From contig CM037476.1 in NCBI GenBank assembly GCA_021014325.1, positions 18,698,827 through 18,762,826 of the forward strand: a stretch of 64,000 nt of DNA. Direction: 5' to 3'. Below the pieces are notes generated by a model that saw only the letters and a program-made list of their open reading frames with translations, was not told the DNA's origin and ran no database searches. The DNA is from Plazaster borealis (taxonomy: Eukaryota > Echinodermata > Asteroidea > Forcipulatida > Labidiasteridae). A program made the position numbers and the translations under genes. Positions 34,931-46,500 of the stretch are shown here, one piece after another. Each line of letters begins with the position of its first letter. Positions within the stretch are counted from its first letter, which is position 1.

Positions 34931-36719
34931 GTAGGCCAAGACTTTGTAAACGATTTTTTTGTTTGTATCGATGTATTGACTCTTTTTTATGTTCCATTTT
35001 ATATTTGTTTGGGATTTTAATTTCTGAAGTTTGTGTAAACAAATTAAAAATGTGAATAAATGTATTTGTTGTTTCTTTTGTTTGCTTGTTTGTTTGTTTG
35101 CATTTGTTTGCATTTGTTTTTACATTTTCTATTTTGTATTGTTTGCCCAATGGCCGCCTTACTTTCTTCCAAGAGTCAGAAGTAGAAATATTGAAGTTTT
35201 TTTAGAAGGTCCTCGGTCCTGAAGGAATTGGTTTTGGAGTAGGGGTGGTGCGGGGGTCAATAAGACAAAAGATACAATGCACAAAACAACAGGATTTATA
35301 ACTAAATCAATCAATTTCACAATTAAATCACGCATGCGTGAGTTTCACTCGAACGCATCTAGTCGATTGCTTTGCAAAAAAAAAGGCATCAAGGCGATGA
35401 CAATATAGTGCACACATACCATTTATTGACCCGTAAAAAAATAACTTGCATAATTGCAATCACCATTTTTATCTTAATGGTTTGCATATTTTATTGGCAA
35501 AAAACTACAATTGTTCGTTTTAACCACTCCTTTATGAGATTTGTTGAAATGAACTTTTTGCGTGATGGAAAAAGGCAGCAAAACTATCATCTCCGTCACG
35601 TAAGCTAATCGCCATCTTGAAAAAAAATGACGCAACTTCGCGAGTTGACTAGGGCAACATTGCTCCGGGCGCGATATTTATTTGCAGCAAACCGTTGTTT
35701 AACAAAGGCAAAGAATTTAACCAATGAGCTGCACCCATTTTAAATAATACACATTTCTATTTCTTACCCCTTTTATACATTTATATTTATATAGCGCCAA
35801 ACCATTTAAAAGACAAATGCTCACAGGCGCTTTGTCCCTCTAATTGTACACTCTCCAAGACTAAGCGCACGAAAAAGCAAAGGATTCCAATGTGAGGACA
35901 GCATTTTTCATTTATTGTTCCTTTGTTCTACTGTGTCCCCCCCCGCCCCCTCTTCTGATAAGACCATGACATACATATTGAAGTGTATGAACATGTCATT
36001 TGTGTAATATACTGACTCTAAATTCGCTCACCATATTTTACTTTACTCATTATTCTTGTCCATTGAAGCAAATTTTTCCCAAAACTTGTTATGTTTTTTC
36101 TTTTTTTCATCGTTTGAACATGACAGACATTTATTCACATAGCTTATTCTCTTTCAACTTTGATGTTGCATTGCTGTTTGCTATTTTCAAATTTGTTTTA
36201 ATGTTTTTGTTAATGGTGTGCTGCAGAAAACAAATCGCGTTGAAGTTAATTATGATGTTGGTTTATATTTATTATTGTTGATATTTCATATGCCTAAGTA
36301 TAATTTTCTATATACGCTTTTATTGACAATGTCGTACAGGAAACTTTCAAACGACAGGTCACACTGATTCAGCACATGCTATTTATTCCTTCACAAAGAA
36401 TATGCATCCAAGATTACCAGTCAACAAGATTAAGCTTTAACAAGTGCTCCTGTTTTCAAAAAACAATCACAGGAACAAACACTTAAGTTACAAGCACCCC
36501 AACAGACACGTGCTGTTATCATCCGCAATCTACTTATAAGTTCTTCCAAATACCACAGCACATGTTTAAGACACACAAACCAGAATGAACAGGAATGTTT
36601 TAGGTGGAACTATTCATGTCAGTAGATATTCATGATTAGGCAGCCGCATGACCATAAATACGCGCATTTGATTGGTGAAATACTTTGCCTTTGACAAAGT
36701 ATGCTGCAGAAGAAGAAGA
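34931..36719. other. AT-rich intergenic stretch with lectin-intron fragment
   Basis: 35220-35300 (GGAGTAGGGGTGGTGCGGG, ACAAAACAACAGGATT) matches 24825-24890 in lectin B intron 2, another sign of partial lectin-locus duplication. A repeat-tail motif TTATATAGCGCC lies near 35790. No gene is supported; the 93-codon frame at 36000-36281 is hydrophobic by base composition only. Confidence 0.5.
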
Positions 36720-38390
36720 AACGCCTCAGGGGCTAGGTTGATCTGGCTGCAGCGTTCGAATGCCACTTAGATCGACTATGGTTGAGTCTTGTTGACTAGA
36801 GAAACGGTGCTCAAGGTGTATACGTTGATCTAGCTTGACTAGCTGGTCGAACCACGCAGCGTTCGAATGACACCTAGATCGACGATGGTTAGGTCTAGTC
36901 GACCAGACTAACAGTGCTCCGGGGCTAGGTTGATCTAGCTGGACTAGATAGTCGAACCACTTAGCGTGCAAATGACACCTAGAACGACTATAGTTAGGTC
37001 TAGTCGACCAGACTAACAGTGCTCCGGGGCTAGGTTGATCTATAGCTGGACTAGATAGTCGAACCACTCAGCGTGCAAATGACACCTAGAACGACTATAG
37101 TTAGGTCTAGTCGACCAGACTAACAGTGCTCCGGGGCTAGGTTGATCTAGCTGGACTAGATAGTCGAACCACTCAGCGTGCAAATGACACCTAGAACGAC
37201 TATAGTTAGGTCTAGTCGACCAGACTAACAGTGCTCCGGGGCTAGATTGATCTAGCTGGACTAGATAGTCGAACCAGTCAGCGACGCCGTGCAAATGACA
37301 CCTAGAACGACTATGGTTAAGTCTAGTCGACCAGACTAACAGTGCTCCGGGGCTAGGTTGATCTAGCTGGACTAGCTGGTCGAACCACGCAGCGTGCAAA
37401 TGACACCTAGATCGACTATGGTTAGGTCTAGTTGACCAGACTAACAGTGCTCCGGGGATAGGTTGATCCAGTCTAGTTGACTAGAGAAACGGTGCTCAAT
37501 TTTTATATGTTGATCTAGCTTGACTAGCTGGTCGAACCACGCAGCGTTAAAATGACACCTAGATAGACTATGGTTAAGTCTAGTTGACTAGAGAAACGGT
37601 GCTCAATGTGTATATTTTGATCTAGCTGGACTAGCTGGTCGAACCACGCAGCGTGCAAATGACACCTAGATCGACTATGGTTAAGTCTAGTTGACTAGAG
37701 AAACGGTGCTCAATGTGTATATGTTGATCTAGCTTGACTAGCTGGTCGAACCACGCAGCGTTAAAATGACACCTAGATCGACTATGGTTAAGTCTAGTTG
37801 ACTAGAGAAACGGTGCTCAATGTGTACATGTTGATCTAGCTTGACTAGCTGGTCGAACCACGCAGCGTTAAAATGACACCTAGATTGACTATGGTTAGGT
37901 CTAGTTGACTAGAGAAACGGTGCTCCATTTGTATATGTTGATCTAGCTGGACTAGCTGGTCGAACCACGCAGCGTGCAAATGACACCTAGATCGACTATG
38001 GTTAGGTCTAGTCGACCAGACTAACAGTGCTCCGGGGCTAGGTTGACCCAGTCTAGTTGACTAGAGAAACGGTACTCAATGTGTGTATGTTGATCTAGCT
38101 GGACTAGCTGGTCGAACCACGCAGCGTTCAAATGACACCTAGATCGACTATGGTTAAGTCTAGTTGACTAGAGAAACGGTGCTCAATGTGTATATGTTGA
38201 TCTAGCTTGACTAGCTGGTCGAACCACGCAGCGTTCGAATGGCACCTAGATCGACTATGGTTAGGTCTAGTCGACCAGACTAACAGTGCTCCGGGGATAG
38301 GTTGATCCAGTTGGACTAGCTAGTCAAACCACGCAGCGTTTGAATGACACCTAGATCGACTATGGTTAAGTCTAGTCGACTCTAGTCACT
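36720..38390. repeat. CTAG-rich ~107 bp satellite
   Basis: About 15-16 tandem units, seen by recurrence of GTGCTC at steps of 105-111 bp (for example 36914, 37019, 37126, 37231, 37342). Units carry GATCTAGCT, GGTCGAACCACGCAGCG, ATGACACCTAGATCGACTA and TCTAGTCGACCAGA. Two variants exist: one with GCTCCGGGGCTAGG (mostly left half) and one with GAAACGGTGCTCAATGTGTA (mostly right half), intermixed at 37900-38290. Minus-strand frames of 113 and 119 codons follow the 108 bp = 36 codon period and are judged non-genic. Confidence 0.92.
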
Positions 38391-38859
38391 AACCCGAACT
38401 TGCTCTCTGCTGCTCAACAATTTGTACTTGCTCACACATTACCCGGGCATACTAACACGCACTTTATTTCCGCTCGATGTCACAGCTAACGCCTAGACCG
38501 TACTCTACTAATGCATTTTCTGTTTAACAAAGCATTGCTCATTATTCTCTGCAGACTGTAACACTTACTTGTGGAAGGAAATCCCAAGTTTCTGAACATC
38601 TGTGCATCTTGAGTTCTGACAACCTATGACTGCGCAACAGTTCACCATTGTTGTATTTTGAACCTTTAGATTTGAACTCAAAACAATTCACATCTTGTTA
38701 AATAACTGAGGAGAATTGAAAACATGTTGATGCAAATTATTTTGCTTCAGCACAAAACTTCATTTTTTGCGTTGCATACAGATTGGTGTGTCGACCCGCG
38801 GCAAAATTTTCAAATCGGCTTGAAAATACACGCGCGTTGACGCATGGTGGTGCAACGTG
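38391..38859. other. Spacer between satellite and PLE remnant
   Basis: No gene or repeat recognised. Confidence 0.4.
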
Positions 38860-39850
38860 TCCTAATCCAGTCAATGTAATAGGGATCAATGGTCCAACCA
38901 TGGGAGGGCGCAGCCAACGACGAAAAAACCAACAAGGAAATGGGGGCTATTTTTTCTATCAATGAACGATCCCGCCTCTCAGTGAGACACATTAAGGAAC
39001 TCATCAGCCACATTCTCACTAAGAACAACTTTTCATTTACTGACAGGCATTTTCTACAGATACAGGGTACCGCCATGGATGGCGCCCTCATATGCCAACC
39101 TTTTCATGACTGACTTAAAGGACAAACTTCTGTCCTCTGCCCCCAACCGCCCACTAGTTTAGTGGAGATTTATTGATGAAATTTTCTCAATCTTGTGTGG
39201 CGATCAAGACAGCTTTGATGAGTTTATCGACCATAAATATAAACTCATTCGACCCCAATGACCCCACCAAAAAGTTCACTACTAAATACTCCCTTACAAG
39301 TGTGAACTTTCTAGATGTAACCATAACTAAATCCCCCAATGGCGTTGTTACGGATGTATGCAGCACACCCACCGACACCCACCAGTATCTTCTCTCCAAC
39401 AGTTGCCACCCTAGTCACTGTAAGAAAGCATTTGCTTACAGTCAGGCCTTACGTATAAGTCGTATCTGCTCCACAGATACCCTGTACAAAAGGAGCTCAT
39501 CAGACCTAAGGAAACACCTTGTTTCTAGGGGCCACAGGGAATGCAGGGTCCAACTTGCCATCAACAGAGCCCCCAGCATACCTCACTGTACTCTGTTGAC
39601 CAACACGGGAACAAAAAAGTCCCGACCAAGAGAGTTGCCCTGGTCACCACCTTCCAACCCAAACTACCTAAACTTTCCACAATCCTCACATACAGTATGA
39701 CTATTCCTCACTTCTCTAACAGGTTATGCTCAGCAATCCCTGAGCTTCCAATGGTTTGCATTCCGCCGCCCTAAAAACCTTCGAGACATTTGATTCAGGG
39801 CCAAAATCCCCTCAGGTACCCCTACAGGCCAAACACCACCCTTATAGACA
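38860..39850 (+). pseudogene. Decayed Penelope-like reverse transcriptase
   Basis: Frames in sequence on the plus strand give LISHILTKNNFSFTDRHFLQ followed by QGTAMDG (38889-39110). After a frame change come SVNFLDVTI, TDTHQYLLSNSCHPSHCKKA and YSQALRISRICS (39173-39700). A further frame change gives RVALVTTFQPKLPKLS and PELPM (39600-39740). Their order matches the RT and following region of Penelope-like retroelements, in which a G-T-x-M-G-T-x-x-A-P block is usual; here it reads GTAMDGALICQ. At least two frameshifts and internal stops break it. The GIY-YIG endonuclease is not seen. Family assignment is from motif memory; a related retroelement RT is possible. Confidence 0.72.
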
Positions 39851-40279
39851 GAAATACAGAGAGGGGAAATGCAATATTTTACACAAACAATAATTCAGCA
39901 CCAGTATCTTCATTAAAGATGTGACTTTTTTAATAATAATTGTTGACAAATTCCTCATAAATGACAATGCTAAAAGGACATTTCAGCTTTGAGTAAGTAG
40001 AGCTGCTAAATAACACAATTACTCTGAGTAGAGAAACTTGCTAAGCAGAATTGAATTATCAGCAAGAAATACTTAGAAAAAAAAATATCAGAAAAGTGAT
40101 AAAATGTCCATGCTTTTACTGTGTAATAATTTGATTTATCCAAAGTTTGGAAACATATTTCAGTATATTGAAGATTAAACATTGCATTCGCAAATGAACT
40201 TGTTAATAAAAAAATATTTGCAGTAATGAAATAACTTTTGAAGCAAATCACATGACAGAACCTTCTTCGTGTGCTCTTC
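39851..40279. other. AT-rich spacer
   Basis: Nothing recognised; leads directly into the second satellite block. Confidence 0.4.
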
Positions 40280-41455
40280 AAAACTTACAATGCTGCCCTT
40301 AATCTATGTTGGATTTCATTTTCAAACGTTTCAGTGTTCCCTAATCTAGGTTGGATTTTTTTTTCTTCAAAATCTTCAGTTTCCCCTAATCTAGGATGGA
40401 TTTGTTTTTCAAAATCTTCAGTGTCCCCTAGTCTAGGTTGGATTTAATTTTCTAAATATTCAGTGTCCCCTAATCTAGGTTGGACTAGATTGTTCAAGAT
40501 ATTCAGTGTTCCCTTAATCTAGGTTGGATTTAATTTCAAAATCTTCAGGGTCCCCTAATCTAAGTTGGAGCTATTTTTCAAAATCTTCAGTGTTCCCTAA
40601 TCTAGGTTGGATTGAATTTTTCAAACGTTTCAGTGTTCCCTAATCTAGGTTGGATTTATTTTTTTCAAAATCTTTAGTTTCCCCTAATCTAGGATGGATT
40701 TGTTTTTCAAAATCTTCAGTGTTTCCCTAGTCTAGGTTGGATTTAATTTTCAAAATATTCAGTGTCCCCTAATCTAGGTTGGACTAGATTGTTCAAGATA
40801 TTCAGTGTTCCCTTAATCAAGGTTGGATTTAATTTTCAAAATCTTCAGGGTCCCCTAGTCTAGGTTGGATTAAATTTTCAAAATATTCAGTGTCCCCTAA
40901 TCTAGGTTGGACTAGATTTTTTAAGATATTCAGTGTCCCTAATCTAGGTTGGATTTAATTTTCAAAATCTTCAGGGTCCCCTAATCTAAGTTGGAGCTAT
41001 TTTTCAAAATCTTCAGTGTTTCCCTAGTCTAGGTTGGATTTAATTTTCAAAATATTCAGTGTCCCCTAATCTAGGTTGGACTAGATTGTTCAAGATATTC
41101 AGTGTTCCCTTAATCAAGGTTGGATTTAATTTTCAAAATCTTCAGGGTCCCCTAATCTAAGTGGGAGCTATTTTTCAAAATCTTCAGTGTTCCCTAATCT
41201 AGGTTGGATTAAATTTTTCAAAATCTTCAGTGTCCCCTAATCTAGGATGGATTTGTTTTTCAAAATCTTCAGTGTCCCCTAGTCTAGGTTGGAATAAATT
41301 TTCAAAATATTCAGTGTCCCCTAATCTAGGTTGGACTAGATTTTTTAAGATATTCAGTGTCCCTAATCTAGGTTGGATTTATTTTTCAAAATCTTCAGGT
41401 TCCCCTAATCTAAGATGGATTTGTTTTTCAAAATCTTCAGTGTCCCCTAGTCGAA
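40280..41455. repeat. 42 bp AT-rich satellite array, block 2
   Basis: The same unit and orientation as 1-2650, about 28 copies. Variant units are ordered: GGACTAGATTGTTCAAGATA units occur near 40481, 40780 and 41067 (with a GGACTAGATTTTTTAAG form near 40906 and 41332), and TTGGAGCTATTTTTC units near 40563 and 40985 (GTGGGAGCT near 41163). This shows a local higher-order repeat richer in GACTAG units than block 1. The frame at 41230-41700 is satellite translation. Confidence 0.95.
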
Positions 41456-42437
41456 CACTACACTTCTCTTTAAAAAAAAGTCCCATTACTCGCCCTCTTC
41501 ACCCACAGTCGGCTTGCTATTGTTATTTTACAAGCTTTATAACCTGTTATGACTTAACGTACTTTACCAATGTGAAAACAAATAAAACAAAATTGCCTGT
41601 ACCGTTTATATTTGTATTTACTGTTGCGGGCGGATCCAGGATTTTTCGGGGGCTGCTACTCCTGACCAAACTTGGTTCTAAAAATAATGATTTACTCTGA
41701 ACACAAATTTTGGGAAACGATCGTGCCAGGGCTCTCAATATTAATACGTTGGTGGAATCTGATTTACTATACATAATCTTAAATTCACAATTAAATATTA
41801 AAATACTTAAGCAATAATACATAAATAACTAATGAGTAAATAAATATAAACATATAAATAAAGTGATATACAACTAACTAACCAACTAACTAACTAAATT
41901 TGTGTATAGCTATTGTGTATTATATTGATTGATTTGTCCCATTATTTTGTAAATGAGCTGCTGTGGCTTTTGGTAGTGGTGGATGTGATGCTTTTGTGGT
42001 GTGAAATTACTGTAGAAACCACTACATACAAAACTAATTACATAGCCTAAATTTTAGAAAAGGAATACGAAATAAATAAATAAATAATAAAATAAATACA
42101 TTAAATAAAATAAAAATGAATAAATAATTATAAAAATAAATAAATAAATTAATCAATAGATAACCAATCATACAAATACAAAATTGTACAAACAAACTAA
42201 TAAATCAATCAACCAATGGACCTGAACACAAACATAAACACATGCATAAACAAATAAACCATAAACAAGTAAACAAATGCAAAAACTAATATTAGATACA
42301 AAACAATCAAACAAATAAACAAACAAATAAACAGAATACAGAAATACAGAAATAAATAGACAATAAAGGGAGACATATTACTCCAACGGAGAAAAAAAAC
42401 GTTGTTAATACAATAAATAATAACCATTGAACTATAT
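41456..42437. other. Interspersed-repeat scrap and (AAATAAAT) low-complexity tract
   Basis: 41629-41650 (GGCGGATCCAGGATTTTTCG) resembles a widespread animal repeat. 41820-41900 and 42060-42360 are dominated by AAATAAAT and CAAACAAAT runs. No gene. Confidence 0.55.
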
Positions 42438-42631
42438 AGACGATGTGACCTCTGTTTACATTCAAACCGCCCGCTGTTGACAAAGGTCATGTTTCCGCCG
42501 GGCAAGAAGACGCGTACTCATGGTAACATGGCGTGTCCTTTAAAGCTGGCTGTCAGTACACAAAGGTTTTGCTCGGCGACATCCGCGCGCATCATGTTAT
42601 GATTTTCGAATGACGTCAGAGGTCACATCGT
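42438..42631. mobile_element. AGACGATGTGACC foldback element, uninterrupted
   Basis: About 194 bp with inverted AGACGATGTGACCTCTG-type ends. It contains the intact junction that is occupied by the hAT-like MITE in the relative at 34520-34930. Confidence 0.78.
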
Positions 42632-43234
42632 ATATACGCGTGTCAGTTTAGCAGCATTTTAAGCGCTCGGGTCTTTGTCGAGTATCTTATAAAATACATT
42701 GACAACAAATATTTTGCTTTAGCGACACAACGAGAATTCTGGGCTATGAAATAAAACCAGTCCAAGGTGTTCTTGTGGTTAAAATGCTCCTTCAAATCTG
42801 GAACATTCGTTGTAAAAAAACTCTAATTTTAAGAACCCCAAAATAATAGCATTTTATAGTTCAAACCTTTAGTTGCCTGTACGAGTACATTTGTATGTAA
42901 ATACCATTTGTACAACTATTATTACCATTCATTTCCCTTATAGATTAATTCGCATTGTTTTCTTGCAGATGTTCAGTATGCATTGATATAGTTATTAGAG
43001 TGTGGAAAAACATGTAGTGCTATAAATCCTCTAAAAATTGAAAATGTACATAAATAAATAGTAAATATATAAATACATCATTTAACCATCCGTGTCAGTT
43101 TGTTGAATTCTTGATTTTTGATCATTCTTTTGATATTAATAGTTTTATTTAAAATGAATCTGAAAATAATTTGGGGCTTTGCTTTGTTTGCTTTTTGCAA
43201 AAAATATATTTAAATCATTAAATATAATACTGGT
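42632..43234. other. 3' flank of lectin gene C
   Basis: AT-rich. An AATAAA on the minus strand (43149-43144) lies 85 bp beyond the stop of lectin C and is a plausible polyadenylation signal. No other feature recognised. Confidence 0.45.
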
Positions 43235-43506
43235 CTAGCCACGGACTACTGCATACACCAAGAAGCCTGGCTGATCATCTGCCTTCAAGTCTCCAGCCTT
43301 TACATCATAGAGCCTACACTGACCAGAAGTCATGACGTAGTCGAAAGACCAACACCCGTTATTAATCTTACACCTCAGGAAACATTGCATGGGTGACTTC
43401 ATGAGAAGGATCGACAGAGGGCGGGGGTCAACAATACATTTCCCTTCAAATAGCAATGAGGACATCATGCCAGCTTTAGCAAATGATGAGTTCATGGCCA
43501 TTGCAG
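43235..43506 (-). CDS. Lectin C exon 5: PAN-like domain and stop
   Basis: Acceptor TTCTACAG before CTGCAATG. Five of the six cysteines in A and B remain (GKCIV, MQCFLRC, NGCWSFDY, GQCRLYD); the sixth is Phe. It is four residues shorter than in A and B: the tail stops at VVRG instead of VVRxWLK, and one residue is lost after FLRC. Confidence 0.84.
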
Positions 43507-46500
43507 CTGTAGAAAAAATGAAAAATTACAAAAAAAAACACAATTAAAGAAAGAAGATTTATTATGTATTTAGATAAATAAACAGAAACGATTATCGTCT
43601 ATTCAGATTGTTGTTTTTTACACATCTTCAAAATTGCTCAGTTTGGTCATCACAGTAAGCGAGTCATTTTCAATCCTTAAACTGAATGAAATAAGTTACA
43701 AGAAACATTAAGAAAAAAAATTGTGACCTCAAAAAAGAAAAAGTTAATTTAACGAATTTCCTCCTTCAAAATGGACGGTATTATAACGAACAAAACAAAT
43801 ACCGTCCTACTAACAATGCATTACACTTTCAATAATTTCTTACTAACTTGTTGTCTGAAGGCAGTATTCCATCGGGTACTCTTCAACCATCAATTCACAC
43901 AGGGTTAAAGAACCCTTAGATCTATCCCCTAGCTCGTCGTCGTCCACGCTGACGTACCGGGCAATCACGGGCGGGTTGCACAAAATCGGTATGTGTGCCC
44001 CAGGGATCGATGCTTGGTCCCAAGTCACTGGTAACCCACATGCGGCATTTTTGAAAATGTCGGTTTCAAGACCCGCTCTCACTTTGATGCCATTATAACG
44101 CTCATCTGTCAGTTAAAAATCATTTTAATAACTACTTATTGCAAAACAAGAACGCAAGAATGTTAGTACAAAATATGTTCAAAATAATCTAAATGCTAGA
44201 TTTTTGTTTCATTCTTAGTAACTGAAACTGGAACGAGTTTGATTACTTTTATAAGGAAACCGATGTTGACTCATTATAGGTTTGTTATTTTCTTAAGATG
44301 TAGTGACATTAGAGTCCAGTTTCTGTATCACAAAAAACAGCGCCCTCAAACATCCAGCCAAAGCACACTGAATTGTCCCAAGGTATCACAACCAATCTCT
44401 TATATCAAGTCAGTCCTTTAAACCTACCGTGTATAAGATTACATTATTTTTAAAGACTAGTTTGATACTTTAAAGGGTAGAGTTTAACTTACGATATTTT
44501 CCTTCTCTGTTGACAAGGGTGACACGACCGAGGCAGTGGTTGTTCCCCAAGTCCACCATCCACCATGGATGCACACTCTGATCTGAAACAGGGCATTATT
44601 GGTGTTGTGCAATTACAGAAAATGTTCATCCATAAAGTAGAAAGGTAACAGAAAGTAAGTACAGAGTGTTTTCAGCAAATATAAACTGAATACACAAATG
44701 AAACGTTCATCTATGTCATCTACGTAGGCTCCGGTTAAGATTGTGTTATACTTAACTTGCGCATAAATTTCCATTAATTCAATTAAAAAATTATTACAAA
44801 ATTAAAAGATTAAAATTGTATATGTCCTCAAAATAGCAATGCTTTCAAATCCTGCTGAAAAGTTTGTTACGATCACGTTGGCGTAACCATTTTGTTGTGG
44901 TTCTCTTCTTGAACTGGCCTACCCCCAGTTCATCCATTAGTCGTCTGGTTGTGGTGTCTTGTTTATTTTGAAATATACCAACCATTATATACCCATCTTC
45001 CTATCTATACTAGCCCCTATCTGTCTAAATTATCAACTTGTATACGACTCAACAAGACAAGTTGTGAAAGATTATTAGAAAATCAAAGGTAGAATAATTT
45101 CTTTACATGAAGGTTCATTGTAAATAAATTGATTCCGCCATCGATTTTCCGGTGTGGCAGGAGATTATGTGGTGTCCCCCCCCCCCGGGATTCTGTCCCC
45201 CATAAGGTGAATCGTCTGTAAATTCCAGAGCCGTATATTGAGAGAGTTGCGACAACTTGCGATTAGAAGCCATTTTGTCTCCAAAAAATGCATTGGCGAA
45301 TACAGGGTGCCAGACTAGTCTCGGTCACGTGGTTGCTGGACGCCATTTTGTTCCAAAATGCAGTACAACCCAATGGGCAGACTAGTCTGGCACCCTGTAT
45401 TCGCCAATGCATTTTTTGGAGACAAAATGGCTTCTAATCGCAAGTTGTCGCAACTCTCTCAATATACGGCTCTGGTAAATTCCAGAGCTGTGTATTGAGA
45501 GAGTTGCGACATGGAGGGACCAGCTTTCTCCGGTCACGTGGTTGCTGGACGCCAATTTGTTCCCAAATGCAGCACAACCCAATGGGCAGACTAGTCTGGC
45601 ACCCTGTATTCGCCAATGCATTTTTTGGAGACAAAATGGCTTCTAATCGCAAGTTGTCGCAACTCTCTCAATACACGGCTCTGGTAAATTCTGTCTGATA
45701 GCGCCCTCTGTTGACCCAACTCCCCAGCCCATGTTTACCGTATGCGGGACACACACACACACACACACACACGTTTGTGAATCCCGTAAATCGAGTTCTT
45801 CTGTTTGTTCTCATCATTTTTTGCGACGTCCCCATTAGTTTCGTACACTCAAGCGAAGCAAGGACGTCCTCGCTCTGTCAAACACCCGGATCTTTTTGGT
45901 TAAAGTCCTCGGTTTCAACGGGTAGACACACTCACACACGTTTGTGAATCCCGTAAATTGAGGACGTCTCTTTGTTCTCCCATTGTTTGGACTTAGTTTT
46001 TTTTTAAGCAACGTCCCCATTGGTTTTTGTACACGAAAGCGAAGCGAGGATGTCCTCGCTCTGTCAAACACCCGGATCTCTTTTGTTAAAGTCCTCGGTT
46101 TCAACGGGTAAACATGCTCACAACCTTACGCATCGGGTTTGTGGGTTCCTGCTATTGTTGTTTTAATATTCACGTTTCTAAACAAATCCTCTGTGGGGTC
46201 CAAGTTGAACACAGACAATATTTGGGGCCTAGTGTTCAATTGTGTAAAAGGAACCCCTATAAGGGCCCGCGCGTAAAATGCTTCCTTGGGGAGACTTTTA
46301 TAATATTCTTCCCTCTGTCCCTGTAAAAACATACAATTTCTTGTGGAGCACCTTGGTCTTTAGAATGTCCATTTTGATACCTTTTTGTTTATCATTTTAA
46401 GTTGTGTCCTCGGTCTCCTTAAGGTAACGAATATAAGCTCATTTTGCACTTACCTGTGCGAGAGCACGTGAAGTTACTCACTAGTGTTCTTTCGTCACCA

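Larger units (their letters stand above)
44583..46453. other. Lectin C intron 2, filled with repeats
   Basis: Holds the double MITE at 45226-45691, a CA microsatellite (45751-45771) and two tandem interspersed-repeat copies at 45770-46115. No exon was seen. Confidence 0.6.

Noticed and set aside
36726..37399. Minus-strand frames of 113 and 119 codons with repeated GALLVWSTRP-type text
   Set aside because: They follow the 108 bp (36 codon) step of the CTAG satellite and end where unit length shifts; no start context, domain or splice structure.
39173..39700. Treating the 175-codon frame as an intact gene
   Set aside because: It is the middle of a frameshifted Penelope-like RT; homologous text continues in other frames on both sides.
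41230..41700. 156-codon frame with FSKSSVSPNLGW repeats
   Set aside because: Translation of the 42 bp (14 codon) satellite.
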